Notes: generated by a model from the sequence alone, not told the origin. A stretch of 64,000 nt of DNA from Desulfatibacillum sp. (GCA_016342355.1 JAEINP010000012.1:49031-113030), one strand, 5' to 3'. Counted from the first letter of the stretch, positions 26,630-35,286 are shown. Translations and numbers: made by a program.

Positions 26630-27721
26630 CTATTCCATATAATGGCGCGGGTTGGCCCGCCCCAGGCTGCAATACAATTCATAGCTGATGGTTCCGGCGG
26701 ACGCGGCCAGTTCGTCCCCGGTTACCCGCTGGTCTCCCTGGTTTCCCAAAAGAACCACCTCATCCCCGGATTCCACGCCTTCCAATCCCGTCACATCCAG
26801 CATGGTCAGGTTCATGCACACGGTGCCCACCACAGGCACGCGCTTCCCATGGACAATGGCGACCCCCTTGTTGGACAGCCTGCGAAAATATCCGTCCGCA
26901 TACCCCACAGGGATGGTGGCGATGCGGGACGGCCCGGGCGTGACATAGGTCATGCCATAACTGACCGGACTTCCGGCGGGCAGGTCCTTTACAAAGATGA
27001 TCCTGGTTTTGAAAGCCATGACCGGTTTCAGCAGCGCGGCCCCCTTCATGTTCGGGTCCGGCGCCGAGCCATACAGGGCAATGCCCGGCCTTGCCATGGG
27101 GTAACCCTTGGCCAGCCCCTCCAGGATAGCCCCGCTGTTGCCCAGGTTGTCATGGATCATGGACAGGGAACTTTGGGCGAATGCCTCCACCTGTCCGGCG
27201 GTATGGGGGTCTTCCGGCAGTTCCGAGGCAGCAAGGTGCGAGGCGATCCCTGTTACGCGAATCCCTTTCAACGGCGCCAGGGCGTCCAGAAACGCAGGCA
27301 AATCCCGGGGGAAAACACCCAGGCGGCCCATACCCGTATCCACCTTGATGAGTACGTCCCCCACCTTGCCCATTTCACGGTTAGCCTGGGAAAGGCTTTG
27401 GGCCATGTCCATGGTGTAAATGACCACGCTAAGGTTGTGCTCCGCCGCCGCCTGGGCCTCCCACGGAAAAATTCCCGAAAGGGCGATTATGGGAACATCC
27501 AGCCCGGCTTGGCGTATGGCTATGGCGTCGTTAGGCCGGAATATGCCCAGGGCATGGGCGCCGCAGTCCACCAGCGTACGGGACACGGGAATCAAACCGT
27601 GGCCGTAGGCGTCGGCCTTGACCACGGAAATGATTTTGGTCTCAGGGCCTGCCAAATCCGCCATGACGCGGTAATTGTGCCTGAGGGCGTTCAGATCTAT
27701 TTCAAGATGCTTTCTTTCCAT
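26630..27721 (-). CDS. alr: Alanine racemase
   Basis: 363 aa. PLP-lysine motif VVKADAYGHGLIPV near residue 33 (K is the Schiff-base lysine). Other Alr marks are KVDTGMGRLG, YPMARPGIALYGSAP, PVSYGMTYVTP (catalytic Tyr), IATIPVGYADGYFR, GTVCMNLTMLDVT and EVVLLG. It interconverts L- and D-alanine for peptidoglycan. The first gene of the alr-mscS-fdhD operon, divergent from mpl, which also belongs to cell-wall metabolism (muropeptide recycling); the 138-base gap must hold both promoters. Confidence 0.95.
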   Translation of the reverse strand: MERKHLEIDLNALRHNYRVMADLAGPETKIISVVKADAYGHGLIPVSRTLVDCGAHALGIFRPNDAIAIRQAGLDVPIIALSGIFPWEAQAAAEHNLSVVIYTMDMAQSLSQANREMGKVGDVLIKVDTGMGRLGVFPRDLPAFLDALAPLKGIRVTGIASHLAASELPEDPHTAGQVEAFAQSSLSMIHDNLGNSGAILEGLAKGYPMARPGIALYGSAPDPNMKGAALLKPVMAFKTRIIFVKDLPAGSPVSYGMTYVTPGPSRIATIPVGYADGYFRRLSNKGVAIVHGKRVPVVGTVCMNLTMLDVTGLEGVESGDEVVLLGNQGDQRVTGDELAASAGTISYELYCSLGRANPRHYME

Positions 27722-27859
27722 GCTTTGGGCTTAACACAAGAGACACAGGGTTTCAATCCGGGTTTGCATAGGGGATTGAGATTCATCCTTTGATCCTGTA
27801 TGGATAGAATGATTGTTTTTCAAAAAAAGGCGGAAACCCAATAACTACAGGGACACCTC

Positions 27860-29281
27860 ATGAACCCGGAAAAAAACGTCATTCCAGAGAAAGTTAAGAC
27901 CATCCACCTTACGGCCATTTGCGGAACAGGCATGGGCGCCCTGGCGGGCATGCTCAAGGAGGCCGGTTTCCAGATCACCGGTTCGGACGCCAATGTGTAT
28001 CCGCCCATGAGCACCTTTCTGGAATCCAAGGGCATTCCTGTCATCCAGGGCTTTTCGCCGGACAATCTGGCCCACAACCCGGATCTGGTGGTCATTGGCA
28101 ATGCGGTTTCCCGGGACAACCCCGAGGCTGTGGCGGTCATGGAAAAAGGGCTCCACTATTGTTCCTTTCCCCAGGCCCTGGACCGTTTTTTCGCCTCCCA
28201 AAAAACACCCATCCTGGTTACGGGCACCCACGGCAAGACCACCACGTCCTCCCTCATCGCGTGGCTGATAGCCGCCGTGGGTCTGGACCCCACCTTTATG
28301 ATAGGGGGCATCCTGGCCAATTTTCAAAGCAACCACCAAGTAGGTTCCGGGCCGTATATGGTCATTGAAGGGGATGAGTACGATACAGCCTTTTTCGATA
28401 AGGGTCCAAAATTTCTCCACTACACCCCGTCCCGCACGGTGCTCACCAGCATTGAGTTTGATCATGCCGATATTTTCAGGGACCTGGACCATGTAAAAAG
28501 CGCCTTCACCTCCCTGGTGGAAAATCTGCCCAAGGAAAGCCTGCTGGTTTATCACGATGCCGACGAGAACATTCCCGACATTCTGCCCCAGGCCAAATGT
28601 TGGAAAACCCCCTACGGGTTCGGCGAAAAGACCCCCTGGCGCCTGGGTGAGGTGAAGGTGGAACCGCCCCATACCCATTTCGAGGTATTCCGCCGGGGCG
28701 AGTTTTACGCAAAGTTCAAGGTTCCTCTCATGGGCAGGCACAACGCCTTCAACTGCCTGGCCGCCATTGCCGTGGCCGATGACCTGCGCATTCCTCCCGA
28801 AGGCATCGCCGCAGGCCTGGAGACGTTCAAGGGCATTGCCCGCCGTCAGCAGGTCCGGGGCGTTAAAAATGACATTACGATCATGGACGATTTCGCCCAT
28901 CATCCCACGGCGGTCAGGGAAACCCTCCGCGCCGTCAAACCCTTTTACCAAAAGGGCAGAGTGGTGGCCGTGTTCGAGCCCCGCACCAACTCCAGCCGCC
29001 GGAACATTTTTCAGGAGATTTATCCCACGGTCTTTGACGAGGCCGATATCATCTGCATTCCCCAACCGCCTTTGCTGGAAAAAATTCCGGTCGAACAACG
29101 GTTCTCGTCCGAAAAACTGGTGGCGGACCTCAAGGCCCGGGGTAAGGAAGCCCATTTTTTCCCGACAACTCAGGAAATCATTGATTTCCTCACAAAGACA
29201 CTGGAACCCGGCGACCTGGCTATAATCATGAGCAACGGCGGTTTCGATAACATCCACCAACGCCTTCTGGATGCTTTGTAA
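27860..29281 (+). CDS. mpl: UDP-N-acetylmuramate:tripeptide ligase (murein peptide recycling)
   Basis: 473 aa, normal for Mpl. The Mur-ligase layout is visible: N-terminal Rossmann motif ICGTGMGALAGMLKEAG, P-loop VTGTHGKTTTSSLIAWL, ATP/Mg segment VIEGDEYDTAFFDKGPKF (typical of Mpl and MurC), and C-terminal DDFAHHPTAVRETL with FEPRTNSSRRNIFQ. Mpl attaches L-Ala-gamma-D-Glu-mDAP, recovered from the wall, to UDP-MurNAc. FEPRTNSS separates Mpl from MurC. Start ATG follows ACAGGGACACCTC, a modest site. Divergent from alr. Confidence 0.94.
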   Translation: MNPEKNVIPEKVKTIHLTAICGTGMGALAGMLKEAGFQITGSDANVYPPMSTFLESKGIPVIQGFSPDNLAHNPDLVVIGNAVSRDNPEAVAVMEKGLHYCSFPQALDRFFASQKTPILVTGTHGKTTTSSLIAWLIAAVGLDPTFMIGGILANFQSNHQVGSGPYMVIEGDEYDTAFFDKGPKFLHYTPSRTVLTSIEFDHADIFRDLDHVKSAFTSLVENLPKESLLVYHDADENIPDILPQAKCWKTPYGFGEKTPWRLGEVKVEPPHTHFEVFRRGEFYAKFKVPLMGRHNAFNCLAAIAVADDLRIPPEGIAAGLETFKGIARRQQVRGVKNDITIMDDFAHHPTAVRETLRAVKPFYQKGRVVAVFEPRTNSSRRNIFQEIYPTVFDEADIICIPQPPLLEKIPVEQRFSSEKLVADLKARGKEAHFFPTTQEIIDFLTKTLEPGDLAIIMSNGGFDNIHQRLLDAL

Positions 29282-29507
29282 ACTTCCGTTTGCAGCCGGT
29301 TTTGCGGGGAATCGGCAGACTTTTCCCCTATGCCCATGCTACACAGTCACTCCCGAGAACCCCCTGTCGGAAGCCCAGCATCCTTACTCCATGGGCGAAA
29401 AGGGGATCATCTCCGCTGAGAAAAATACAAAATCACAAATGCTGGATCCCCGGCTACGCAGTCTCTATCAATCGCACAGAGGCAGATAGAGCCCTAATCA
29501 TATTGCC
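29282..29507. other. Intergenic stretch, nothing identified
   Basis: The 308 bases between mpl and the alpha/beta hydrolase gene hold the promoter/operator described separately in their last part. In these first 226 bases I see no gene, hairpin with T-run, or repeat that I can support. Confidence 0.4.
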
Positions 29508-29562
29508 TTGACAATCCAGTCGTTCAATTTTATTCTGTGTATAGACTGACACGTCAGTATAT
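29508..29562 (+). promoter_or_regulatory. Sigma-70 promoter with TetR-like operator
   Basis: TTGACA at 29508-29513, 17-base spacer, TATTCT at 29531-29536. Immediately downstream, over the expected start point, is the palindrome ACTGAC-AC-GTCAGT at 29545-29558, extended by ATA/TAT on each side to 22 bases (29541-29562). TGACACGTCA-type dyads are typical of TetR-family operators. No TetR gene is in the window. Confidence 0.65.
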
Positions 29563-29589
29563 CCACCTAACGCAAACCCCGGAGGCCCC

Positions 29590-30510
29590 ATGCTTTCAAC
29601 GCCCCGCAGGCAACCTGTGCCAAGCATCCTGTTGCGGTCCATGTTCAACAGCAGTCCCCATTCGATTTGGTTCCAGAGGTTCATGCTGGACAGCATCGCA
29701 AAATCCCTGGGAAAAACACCCAAAAAGGCCCGGGTTAAAAAGACCCGTATGGAAGGCATTCCAGCGGAGATCATCACCGGATGGGCCCACCCCGACGGCA
29801 GGACCCTCTTATACCTCCACGGAGGCGCCTACATGATGGGCTCCATAGACACCCACCGGCCTCTGGCCTCGGCCATCAGCCGTATGACGTCCAGCCGGGG
29901 TGTGCTTATTGATTATCGACTGGCGCCGGAGCATCCTTACCCCGCCGCTTTGGAGGACGCCCTTACCGCATACGGCGCAATCCTGGCCGATGGCGTGGCT
30001 CCTGATAAAATTGTTCTGGCGGGGGACTCCGCAGGAGGGGGCTTGACCTTGGCTTTGCTTCTGGCCCTGAAACAAAGGGAACTTCCCCTGCCTGCCGCCG
30101 CCTATTGTATGTCGCCCTGGGCCAACCTCCATCAGTGCAACAAATCGGGCCAGTTCAAAAGGACCGGCGTCAAACACCGCCAGGACCGTTATGTCCGATA
30201 TGCCTCCGACCTCTACGCCCGGGGTGAAGATAAACGGAATCCTTTTATCAGCCCGGTGTATGGGGATTACTCGGGTGTTTCTCCCTTGCTCATCCAGGCG
30301 GCCAGGGGCGAATTGCTCCGCAACGACTCCCGGGACGTGGCGGACAGGGCGAAAGCCCATGGCGTGGACGTGACCCTGAAAATATACGACAGTAAAATCC
30401 ATGTGCTCCAGGGTTTGGCGGGAAGGTCGGGCCTGGGGAAGTCCCTGCTTTTGGAAGGCGGGGATTTTTTGAAGAGCCATCTGGAAAAAACGTCGGAAAT
30501 ATCCAGTTAA
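29590..30510 (+). CDS. Alpha/beta hydrolase of the hormone-sensitive-lipase family
   Basis: 306 aa with start ATG 29590 (CGGAGG upstream). HSL-family motifs: LYLHGGAYMMGS (oxyanion-hole HGG), IDYRLAPEHPYPAALEDA, nucleophile serine in VLAGDSAGGGLTLAL, then the acid/His region IYDSKIHVLQGL. No signal peptide, so the enzyme is cytoplasmic. Typical substrates are short- and medium-chain esters. It is probably induced by a ligand-responsive TetR repressor (see the operator upstream). It lies just ahead of, but is transcribed separately from, the secreted lipase. Confidence 0.92.
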   Translation: MLSTPRRQPVPSILLRSMFNSSPHSIWFQRFMLDSIAKSLGKTPKKARVKKTRMEGIPAEIITGWAHPDGRTLLYLHGGAYMMGSIDTHRPLASAISRMTSSRGVLIDYRLAPEHPYPAALEDALTAYGAILADGVAPDKIVLAGDSAGGGLTLALLLALKQRELPLPAAAYCMSPWANLHQCNKSGQFKRTGVKHRQDRYVRYASDLYARGEDKRNPFISPVYGDYSGVSPLLIQAARGELLRNDSRDVADRAKAHGVDVTLKIYDSKIHVLQGLAGRSGLGKSLLLEGGDFLKSHLEKTSEISS

Positions 30511-30587
30511 TCCCCAATCATAAAATGGGAAAAGAATGCCATTTGAGTTATTTACAATGCTCTTTTCCATGCGTAGAATATTTTTTC

Positions 30588-30615
30588 TTGACAGGCGTAG
30601 AGATTTTAATATAGC
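30588..30615 (+). promoter_or_regulatory. Promoter of riboswitch-lipase transcript
   Basis: TTGACA at 30588-30593 and TATAGC at 30610-30615 with a 16-base spacer. Transcription from ~30622 would produce a ~200-base leader containing the GEMM aptamer and terminator ahead of the lipase start codon. Confidence 0.6.
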
Positions 30616-30692
30616 CTGTCGCCAGCCTGGATGACAGGTTCACTATCGTGAAAAGTTTCTGCATTCCTCCAGGCAAACTCCAAAAACAACAT

Positions 30693-30766
30693 CAGCACAA
30701 GCCAAACCGGTCGTGAGGCCGGGACGGAAAGCCACGGGTCTTGATTTTAAGACAGCCGGGTTGCGC
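30693..30766 (+). ncRNA. Cyclic di-GMP-I (GEMM) riboswitch aptamer
   Basis: The conserved GEMM-I core is present: GCACAAGCCAAACC, a hairpin CCGGTC-GTGA-GGCCGG with a GNRA tetraloop (30707-30722), the invariant-type GGGACGGAAAGCCACGGGTC (30721-30740; canonical is GGGACGCAAAGCC), a second hairpin GTCTT...AAGAC, and the closing GCCGGGTTGCGC. The two-hairpin layout with tetraloop and receptor is that of the bacterial second-messenger sensor. It lies in the 5' leader of the secreted lipase gene. Confidence 0.92.
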
Positions 30767-30792
30767 ATCTTAGGCAATCTGGCTTTTTTTTT
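30754..30792 (+). terminator. Intrinsic terminator overlapping the riboswitch 3' strand
   Basis: AGCCGGGTTGC (30754-30764) pairs along its full 11 bases with GCAATCTGGCT (30774-30784, two G-U pairs), loop of nine, followed by nine T residues (30784-30792). Its left arm is the 3' conserved strand of the GEMM aptamer, so the aptamer fold and the terminator cannot coexist. This predicts that c-di-GMP binding permits read-through into the lipase gene. Confidence 0.85.
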
Positions 30793-30820
30793 ACATCATA
30801 AAATGCACAGGGGGAGGAAG

Positions 30821-31714
30821 ATGATGAAGAGGCAAGCATTGGTTCTGGCGCTGGTGTCCCTATTGGTAATTCCGGGGCTGGCTCTGGCAGGGGGCAAAAA
30901 AAATACTTGCGACACCAAGTATCCGGTTGTTTTGGCCCATGGCATGGGAGCGTCCGCGGAAATCCTGGGGATCATGGACTACTGGTGGGGCATCGAGGAC
31001 GCCCTGGAAGATGAAGGCGCCAAGGTCTACATCACTTCCGTCAACGGCATGGACACCACCGCCAACAAGGCCGCTGATTTTCAGCGTCAGGCTTTTGAAA
31101 TCCTGGCTGTATCCAAGGCTTCCAAGCTCAACATCATCGGCCATTCCCATGGCACCATCTATACCCGGTACGCCATTTCCAACCTGAAACTGGGACGCTA
31201 TGTAAAAAGCCACACCAGCATAGCAGGTCCTCACAGGGGCAGCAGCATGGCCGATCTTCTTATAAACGGTCTTCCCTCCGGATTGCTGAACGCTGCCGGC
31301 AGTGTCCTGGACTTTGTGTACGCCTTCGTGTTCGGCGATGACAATCCCAACACCATTGCCAACGGATACGACCTGGTAACAGATTATATGGTGGACGTGT
31401 TCAATCCCAACACTCCCAACAAGAGCACCGTGTACTACCAAAGCTGGGCCGGCAAAGCCAAAACCGGATGCAACAGCATTGTCCTGACTCCCACGTGGCT
31501 CATCATGCGGGCTTACGAAGGCGCCAATGACGGTCTGGTGGGCGTGGAAAGCGCCAAATGGGGCAACTTCCGCGGCGTGGAAGATGCTTCCTGGTGGAGC
31601 ATGGGCGTGGATCACCTGAACATCGTGGGCCAGCTTTTCGGTTTTACCCCGGGCTTTGACGCACCTGACTTCTTTGTGGACGTGGTCAGCGACCTCAAGA
31701 AAAGGGGATACTGA
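30821..31714 (+). CDS. Secreted triacylglycerol lipase, foldase-dependent family I
   Basis: 297 aa from ATG 30821, after GGGGAGGA. Signal peptide MMKRQALVLALVSLLVIPGLALAG. Lipase family I.1/I.2 marks: YPVVLAHGMGAS (oxyanion), nucleophile Ser in IIGHSHGTIYTRY, Asp in NDGLVGVESAKWG, His in SMGVDHLNIVGQ, plus two cysteines (NTC near the mature N-terminus and TGCNS). This family needs a membrane-bound Lif foldase for folding in the periplasm, then goes out by type II secretion. The matching foldase gene lies at 35468, separated by a foreign cassette. Expression is predicted to be controlled by c-di-GMP. Confidence 0.92.
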   Translation: MMKRQALVLALVSLLVIPGLALAGGKKNTCDTKYPVVLAHGMGASAEILGIMDYWWGIEDALEDEGAKVYITSVNGMDTTANKAADFQRQAFEILAVSKASKLNIIGHSHGTIYTRYAISNLKLGRYVKSHTSIAGPHRGSSMADLLINGLPSGLLNAAGSVLDFVYAFVFGDDNPNTIANGYDLVTDYMVDVFNPNTPNKSTVYYQSWAGKAKTGCNSIVLTPTWLIMRAYEGANDGLVGVESAKWGNFRGVEDASWWSMGVDHLNIVGQLFGFTPGFDAPDFFVDVVSDLKKRGY

Positions 31715-31748
31715 TTCCTGAATAGTCTGAGCTGCATCGCATAAAATG

Positions 31749-31782
31749 AAAGGGAACCCGGCGCAAGGCGGGTTCCCTTTTT
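31749..31782 (+). terminator. Intrinsic terminator after the lipase gene
   Basis: Perfect 12-bp stem AAAGGGAACCCG / CGGGTTCCCTTT with an eight-base loop and a short T-run, 35 bases after the lipase stop. It should end the riboswitch-lipase transcript. Confidence 0.85.
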
Positions 31783-32247
31783 GCGTTCAGGCGTCATACG
31801 GCGGCGAACAACGTATCTGCCCGAAAACCGGGCGGTTGCCTGTTCGTTCTTGAGAGACTCCGGGTCCCAAAGATGGCCCATTTCATCCGGATAAATGGAA
31901 TTTAATTGCAGCATTTACTGAAACATGGTAACCCTTGATAATCGATAAAAGTTCAATAATGCTCGAAAAAATTCGCATCTAAGGTAATCACCTGAGGAAC
32001 TTACTGTGCATACCGATGACCAAAGTCGGCCTTATGAGTTGGTATAGAAGATTGCTGCGGCTGGATGATCCATGCCATAAAAAGTGTCTGTATGACTATT
32101 TTGTGGTATATAAAGTCAAGACGGCCAGGATCTGAACGCATGTCCTCACCTGGTGCCCTTCCGGTGTACTCAGTCCCGTGGACGGGCTGTAAGAAGGAGG
32201 TTCTTAGCTGATCCAAACAACAATCCAAGATAGACTGGAAGGACGTA
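31783..32247. other. Non-coding stretch at left edge of the foreign cassette
   Basis: No supported gene. G+C falls visibly from about 31,900 on. Two hairpins occur near the right end: CAG-(T)-CCCGT-GG-ACGGG-CTG at 32170-32188 and AAGAA-GGAGG-TTCTT at 32191-32205. They precede the 46-codon ORF. From memory the segment around 32160-32250 recalls leader-like sequences of group II introns, but no conserved 5' GTGYG or domain V was found, so this is not claimed. Confidence 0.4.
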
Positions 32248-32388
32248 ATGCAACTTGATGAAAGAAACAGACTTATGGAGTCCTTGGCTAAAATTCCAAA
32301 GGCTTCTTATAGAGACATAAACCAAGAAGCCCGCATCTTACGCGGGTCCATCAAATTATTGTTGGGCAAGGGCAACGAAAAGGTGTAA
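32248..32388 (+). CDS. Hypothetical 46-aa protein upstream of ABC-3C genes
   Basis: ATG 32248 has GGAAGG seven bases before it and the frame runs to TAA at 32386, nine bases ahead of the SMEK-domain gene. The peptide is charged (MQLDERNRLMESLAKI at the start, KLLLGKGNEKV at the end), with one likely amphipathic helix and no recognised family. It could be a small leader peptide, a regulator or antitoxin-like component of the defence cassette, or the 5' remnant of a longer gene. Confidence 0.45.
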   Translation: MQLDERNRLMESLAKIPKASYRDINQEARILRGSIKLLLGKGNEKV

Positions 32389-32397
32389 AACGCAATT

Positions 32398-33363
32398 ATG
32401 AATCGACAAAAATACTTCAACTTCATTGAAGAAAAACTAACACATCTTGCATTTCGTATTGAAACGCGAGGGGTGTTGAATATTTTAGACTTACATTTGC
32501 ATTCTGAGGACTTTTTTCTCCATTTGCTAAATTTGCTTTTCGGCTGGGAGCTCCAAAACCTTAATGCTGAACAGAAAAACTCTGCAGGTATTGATCTGGT
32601 TGATGACACCAATAAAATTATCGCCCAAGTTTCTGCTACAGCAAATAAACAGAAGATTGAATCATCCCTTTCCAAAGATCTTTCGAACTATAACAACTAT
32701 AAATTTAAGTTTATTTCTATCTCCAAAAACGCTTCAAAATTGCGGACACAAGAATTTTGTAATCCTCATAATCTAAATTTTGATCCTGATAAAGATATTT
32801 TTGATATTCCTTCCCTTTTGGGACACATAGGTGGTATGAAAATTGATCAACAGATAAATGTCTATGAATTTATTAAAAAGGAGCTCAAGAATGAACCTGA
32901 TCCAGAAAAAGTAGAGTCGAATTTAACGAAAATCATCAAAATTCTTTCCAAGGAAGATTGGAGTCTGGGAGCGGTGGGTTTTGAAACAGTACCGTACGAC
33001 CCTGAGATAAAGATTTCTTTCAACCAATTGGAAGCTGCCAAAGTTCTTATTGACGATTATAAAATTTACTATCATCGCATTGATAATATCTATTCTGACT
33101 TTGATAAACAAGGAGTGAATAAAAGTATCTCTATTTTAAATGGCATCCGCACGGAGTATCTTACTCTTGGAGCAACAGTTTCTCCAGATCAGCGTTTTTT
33201 TAGTATTATTGATAAAGTTATCCAGAAAATTCGGGCGAGTGCCAATTATACTTCTATTCCAGCTGAAGAACTTGAACTATGTGTGCAAATTCTTGTTGTT
33301 GACGCTTTTATACGATGTAAGATTTTCAAAAATCCAATAGGGGGTGTTAGTGCTGATTCCTGA
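32398..33363 (+). CDS. SMEK-domain protein, predicted nuclease-like effector of an ABC-3C system
   Basis: 321 aa. Residues ~1-140 match the SMEK domain found at the N-terminus of conflict-system proteins: an opening helix (RQKYFNFIEEKLTHLAFRIE), NILDLHLHSEDFFLHLLNLLFG, then AGIDLVDDTNKIIAQVSATANKQKIE. The D-x(10-14)-Q-V-S arrangement resembles a restriction-endonuclease-like fold. The C-terminal ~180 residues are helical and unassigned, probably the contact site for its partners. It is the first of three overlapping genes and the likely effector. Codon use is AT-rich, unlike its neighbours. Family placement is from memory of such systems; nuclease activity is inference. Confidence 0.75.
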   Translation: MNRQKYFNFIEEKLTHLAFRIETRGVLNILDLHLHSEDFFLHLLNLLFGWELQNLNAEQKNSAGIDLVDDTNKIIAQVSATANKQKIESSLSKDLSNYNNYKFKFISISKNASKLRTQEFCNPHNLNFDPDKDIFDIPSLLGHIGGMKIDQQINVYEFIKKELKNEPDPEKVESNLTKIIKILSKEDWSLGAVGFETVPYDPEIKISFNQLEAAKVLIDDYKIYYHRIDNIYSDFDKQGVNKSISILNGIRTEYLTLGATVSPDQRFFSIIDKVIQKIRASANYTSIPAEELELCVQILVVDAFIRCKIFKNPIGGVSADS

Positions 33364-33577
33364 CAATATTCACCCTGAGCAAACCATATACTTTAATGGT
33401 GCTTTTGTTCTGAAAATAATTCAAAAACATCGTGTAATGGATATGCTCGATTTGTATATACAGACAGCGTCTGAACGAGAAATGACAATGCCAGTATTTG
33501 TGCTATGTCTTGACTGGCTTTTTCTTCTCAATTTAATAACATTCAGTGATAATGGCAAGGTTAAACTATGTACTTGA
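33350..33577 (+). CDS. ABC-3C middle component (MC6-like)
   Basis: 75 aa from GTG 33350, preceded by GGGGG six bases upstream; a GTG at 33344 is an alternative. It overlaps the end of the SMEK gene and the start of the ATPase gene (10 bases), so all three are translationally coupled. The sequence LIPDNIHPEQTIYFNGAFVL followed by VFVLCLDWLFLLNLITF and a basic end resembles the small middle components that bridge effector and ATPase in ABC three-component systems. Function is inferred from position and pattern. Confidence 0.72.
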   Translation: MLIPDNIHPEQTIYFNGAFVLKIIQKHRVMDMLDLYIQTASEREMTMPVFVLCLDWLFLLNLITFSDNGKVKLCT

Positions 33578-35286
33578 AGTCATTGTCTATAAATTATGGG
33601 GATGGCACCATAATCAGAGATATCCAATTTCACTCTGGGCTTAATCTCATTGTTGACGAAACGCCTGCTGGGAGTGGCAAGGAAACAGGAAATAATGTTG
33701 GCAAGACAACTGTATTGAAGATAGTTGATTTTTGCCTTGGTGCCAAAGCGAAAGGAATATATTCTGATCAAGAAAACAAACGGAACGAATACAAACTTGT
33801 TAAAGATTTCCTTGTGGAAAATAAGGTAAGTGTTTCGCTATTACTCAAGGATGATCTTTTTCATGAAGTATCTCGGGAGGTGCTGATTGAACGTAACTTT
33901 TTGAGTCGCAAATTAAGAATACAGCGCATTGATGGTAAAGATAAAACTGATGATGAATTTGAAGAAACATTAACCGACCTTCTTTTTCCTGGACACTTTG
34001 GTAAGAAACCAACATTTCGCCAAATTATTGCTCATAATATCCGTTATGAGGATTTAAGTATAAATAATACTCTAAAAAATCTAAACCGTTATACTCGGGA
34101 TGATGAGTATGAAACACTCTATCTTTTTCTTTTTGGCTGCGATTTTGACCAAGGAGATACTAAACAAGAACTACGTGCTCAAATTGATATCGAGGAAAAA
34201 TTTAGAAAACGTCTTGAATCTGAACAAACAAAATCAGCATATGAAGCTGCCTTAACCCTCATTCAAACTGATATTGATGAGCTTGAGCGTCAAAAAGCCT
34301 CACTCAACTTAAATCCAAATTTTGAATCTGATTTAGAAAATCTTAATAAAATTAAATATCAGATTAATCTTACTTCATCTGAAATTGGCAGACTTGAACT
34401 TCGGCGAGAATTGATCTTAGAAGCTCAAATGGAGATGCAAGCGGGTAAGTCTAATATTGATTTGCAACAGTTGCAGCAGATTTATCAGCAGGCGACATCT
34501 TTAGTGAGTGGACTTCAAAAGACTTTTCAGGATCTTTATAATTTTCACAACCAAATGGTTGAGTCTAAGATCAAATTCATTGTAAAAGGCTTACCTGATA
34601 TTGATGCAAAACTTGCTATACAACGTGATCATTTGAATCGTTTTCTGGCTAAAGAAGCCGATTTAAGTTCAGTTATCATTCAAAGTGATTCCTTTAATGT
34701 ACTTGAACAATTGATAGTAGAGCTTAATGCCAAATACCAAAAAAAGGGTGACTATGAAAACACTTTACGTCAATTGAGCTCTGTTGAGTCAAAACTAAAT
34801 GATCTTAACACGAATCTCATTGCAATCGACAATGAGCTATTTTCAGATGAATTTGCTTTCAAAATAAAAGAACAAATAAATAAGTTCAATAGGCATTTTT
34901 CGTCAGTATCAAATGAATTATATAATGAAAAGTATGCATTGAAGGTCGATACAAAAACTGTAAAAGAACGCCGCCTTTATGAGTTCACCGCATTTAATCT
35001 CAATTTCAGCTCAGGAAAAAAGCAAGGAGAAATATCTTGTTTTGACATCGCATACACACTCTTTGCCGATGAGGAGAATATTCCTTGTATGCATTTCCTT
35101 CTCAACGATAAAAAGGAGTTGATGCATGGCAATCAACTCCAAAGAATTGCTGACTTTGTCAATGTCAAAGGAATCCAGTTTATTGCTTCAATTTTAAAGG
35201 ACAAACTACCAGTAAGGCTGAATAATGATGAGTTTGTGATTCTAAAATTGTCGCAGAATGATAAACTTTTTAGGATTGAAGAATAA
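33568..35286 (+). CDS. ABC-3C ATPase, DUF2326 (SMC-like coiled-coil ABC protein)
   Basis: 572 aa. The N-terminal half-ATPase starts MYLKSLSINYGDGTIIRDI and has the Walker A GNNVGKTTVLK near residue 47. A long coiled-coil spacer follows (~180-440). The C-terminal part shows SSGKKQGEISCFDIAYTLFA in place of the ABC signature and FLLNDKKEL at the Walker B position. This SMC/RecN-like layout is the DUF2326 type of ABC ATPase that forms the core of ABC-3C predicted defence systems. Such ATPases are expected to sense invading nucleic acid and license the effector. AT-rich codon use marks it as foreign. The ATPase core is intact. Confidence 0.85.
   Translation: MYLKSLSINYGDGTIIRDIQFHSGLNLIVDETPAGSGKETGNNVGKTTVLKIVDFCLGAKAKGIYSDQENKRNEYKLVKDFLVENKVSVSLLLKDDLFHEVSREVLIERNFLSRKLRIQRIDGKDKTDDEFEETLTDLLFPGHFGKKPTFRQIIAHNIRYEDLSINNTLKNLNRYTRDDEYETLYLFLFGCDFDQGDTKQELRAQIDIEEKFRKRLESEQTKSAYEAALTLIQTDIDELERQKASLNLNPNFESDLENLNKIKYQINLTSSEIGRLELRRELILEAQMEMQAGKSNIDLQQLQQIYQQATSLVSGLQKTFQDLYNFHNQMVESKIKFIVKGLPDIDAKLAIQRDHLNRFLAKEADLSSVIIQSDSFNVLEQLIVELNAKYQKKGDYENTLRQLSSVESKLNDLNTNLIAIDNELFSDEFAFKIKEQINKFNRHFSSVSNELYNEKYALKVDTKTVKERRLYEFTAFNLNFSSGKKQGEISCFDIAYTLFADEENIPCMHFLLNDKKELMHGNQLQRIADFVNVKGIQFIASILKDKLPVRLNNDEFVILKLSQNDKLFRIEE

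Noticed and set aside
26642..29260. Long antisense frames opposite alr and mpl
   Set aside because: Both alr and mpl are complete with all motifs; the antisense frames show no recognisable domain.
32100..32400. Group II intron 5' part
   Set aside because: Some leader-like similarity recalled, but no boundary motif, domain V or reverse transcriptase gene is present.
34221..34800. Low-complexity coil of the DUF2326 protein read as a separate SMC gene
   Set aside because: It is a continuous part of the 572-aa ATPase; no internal start or stop.
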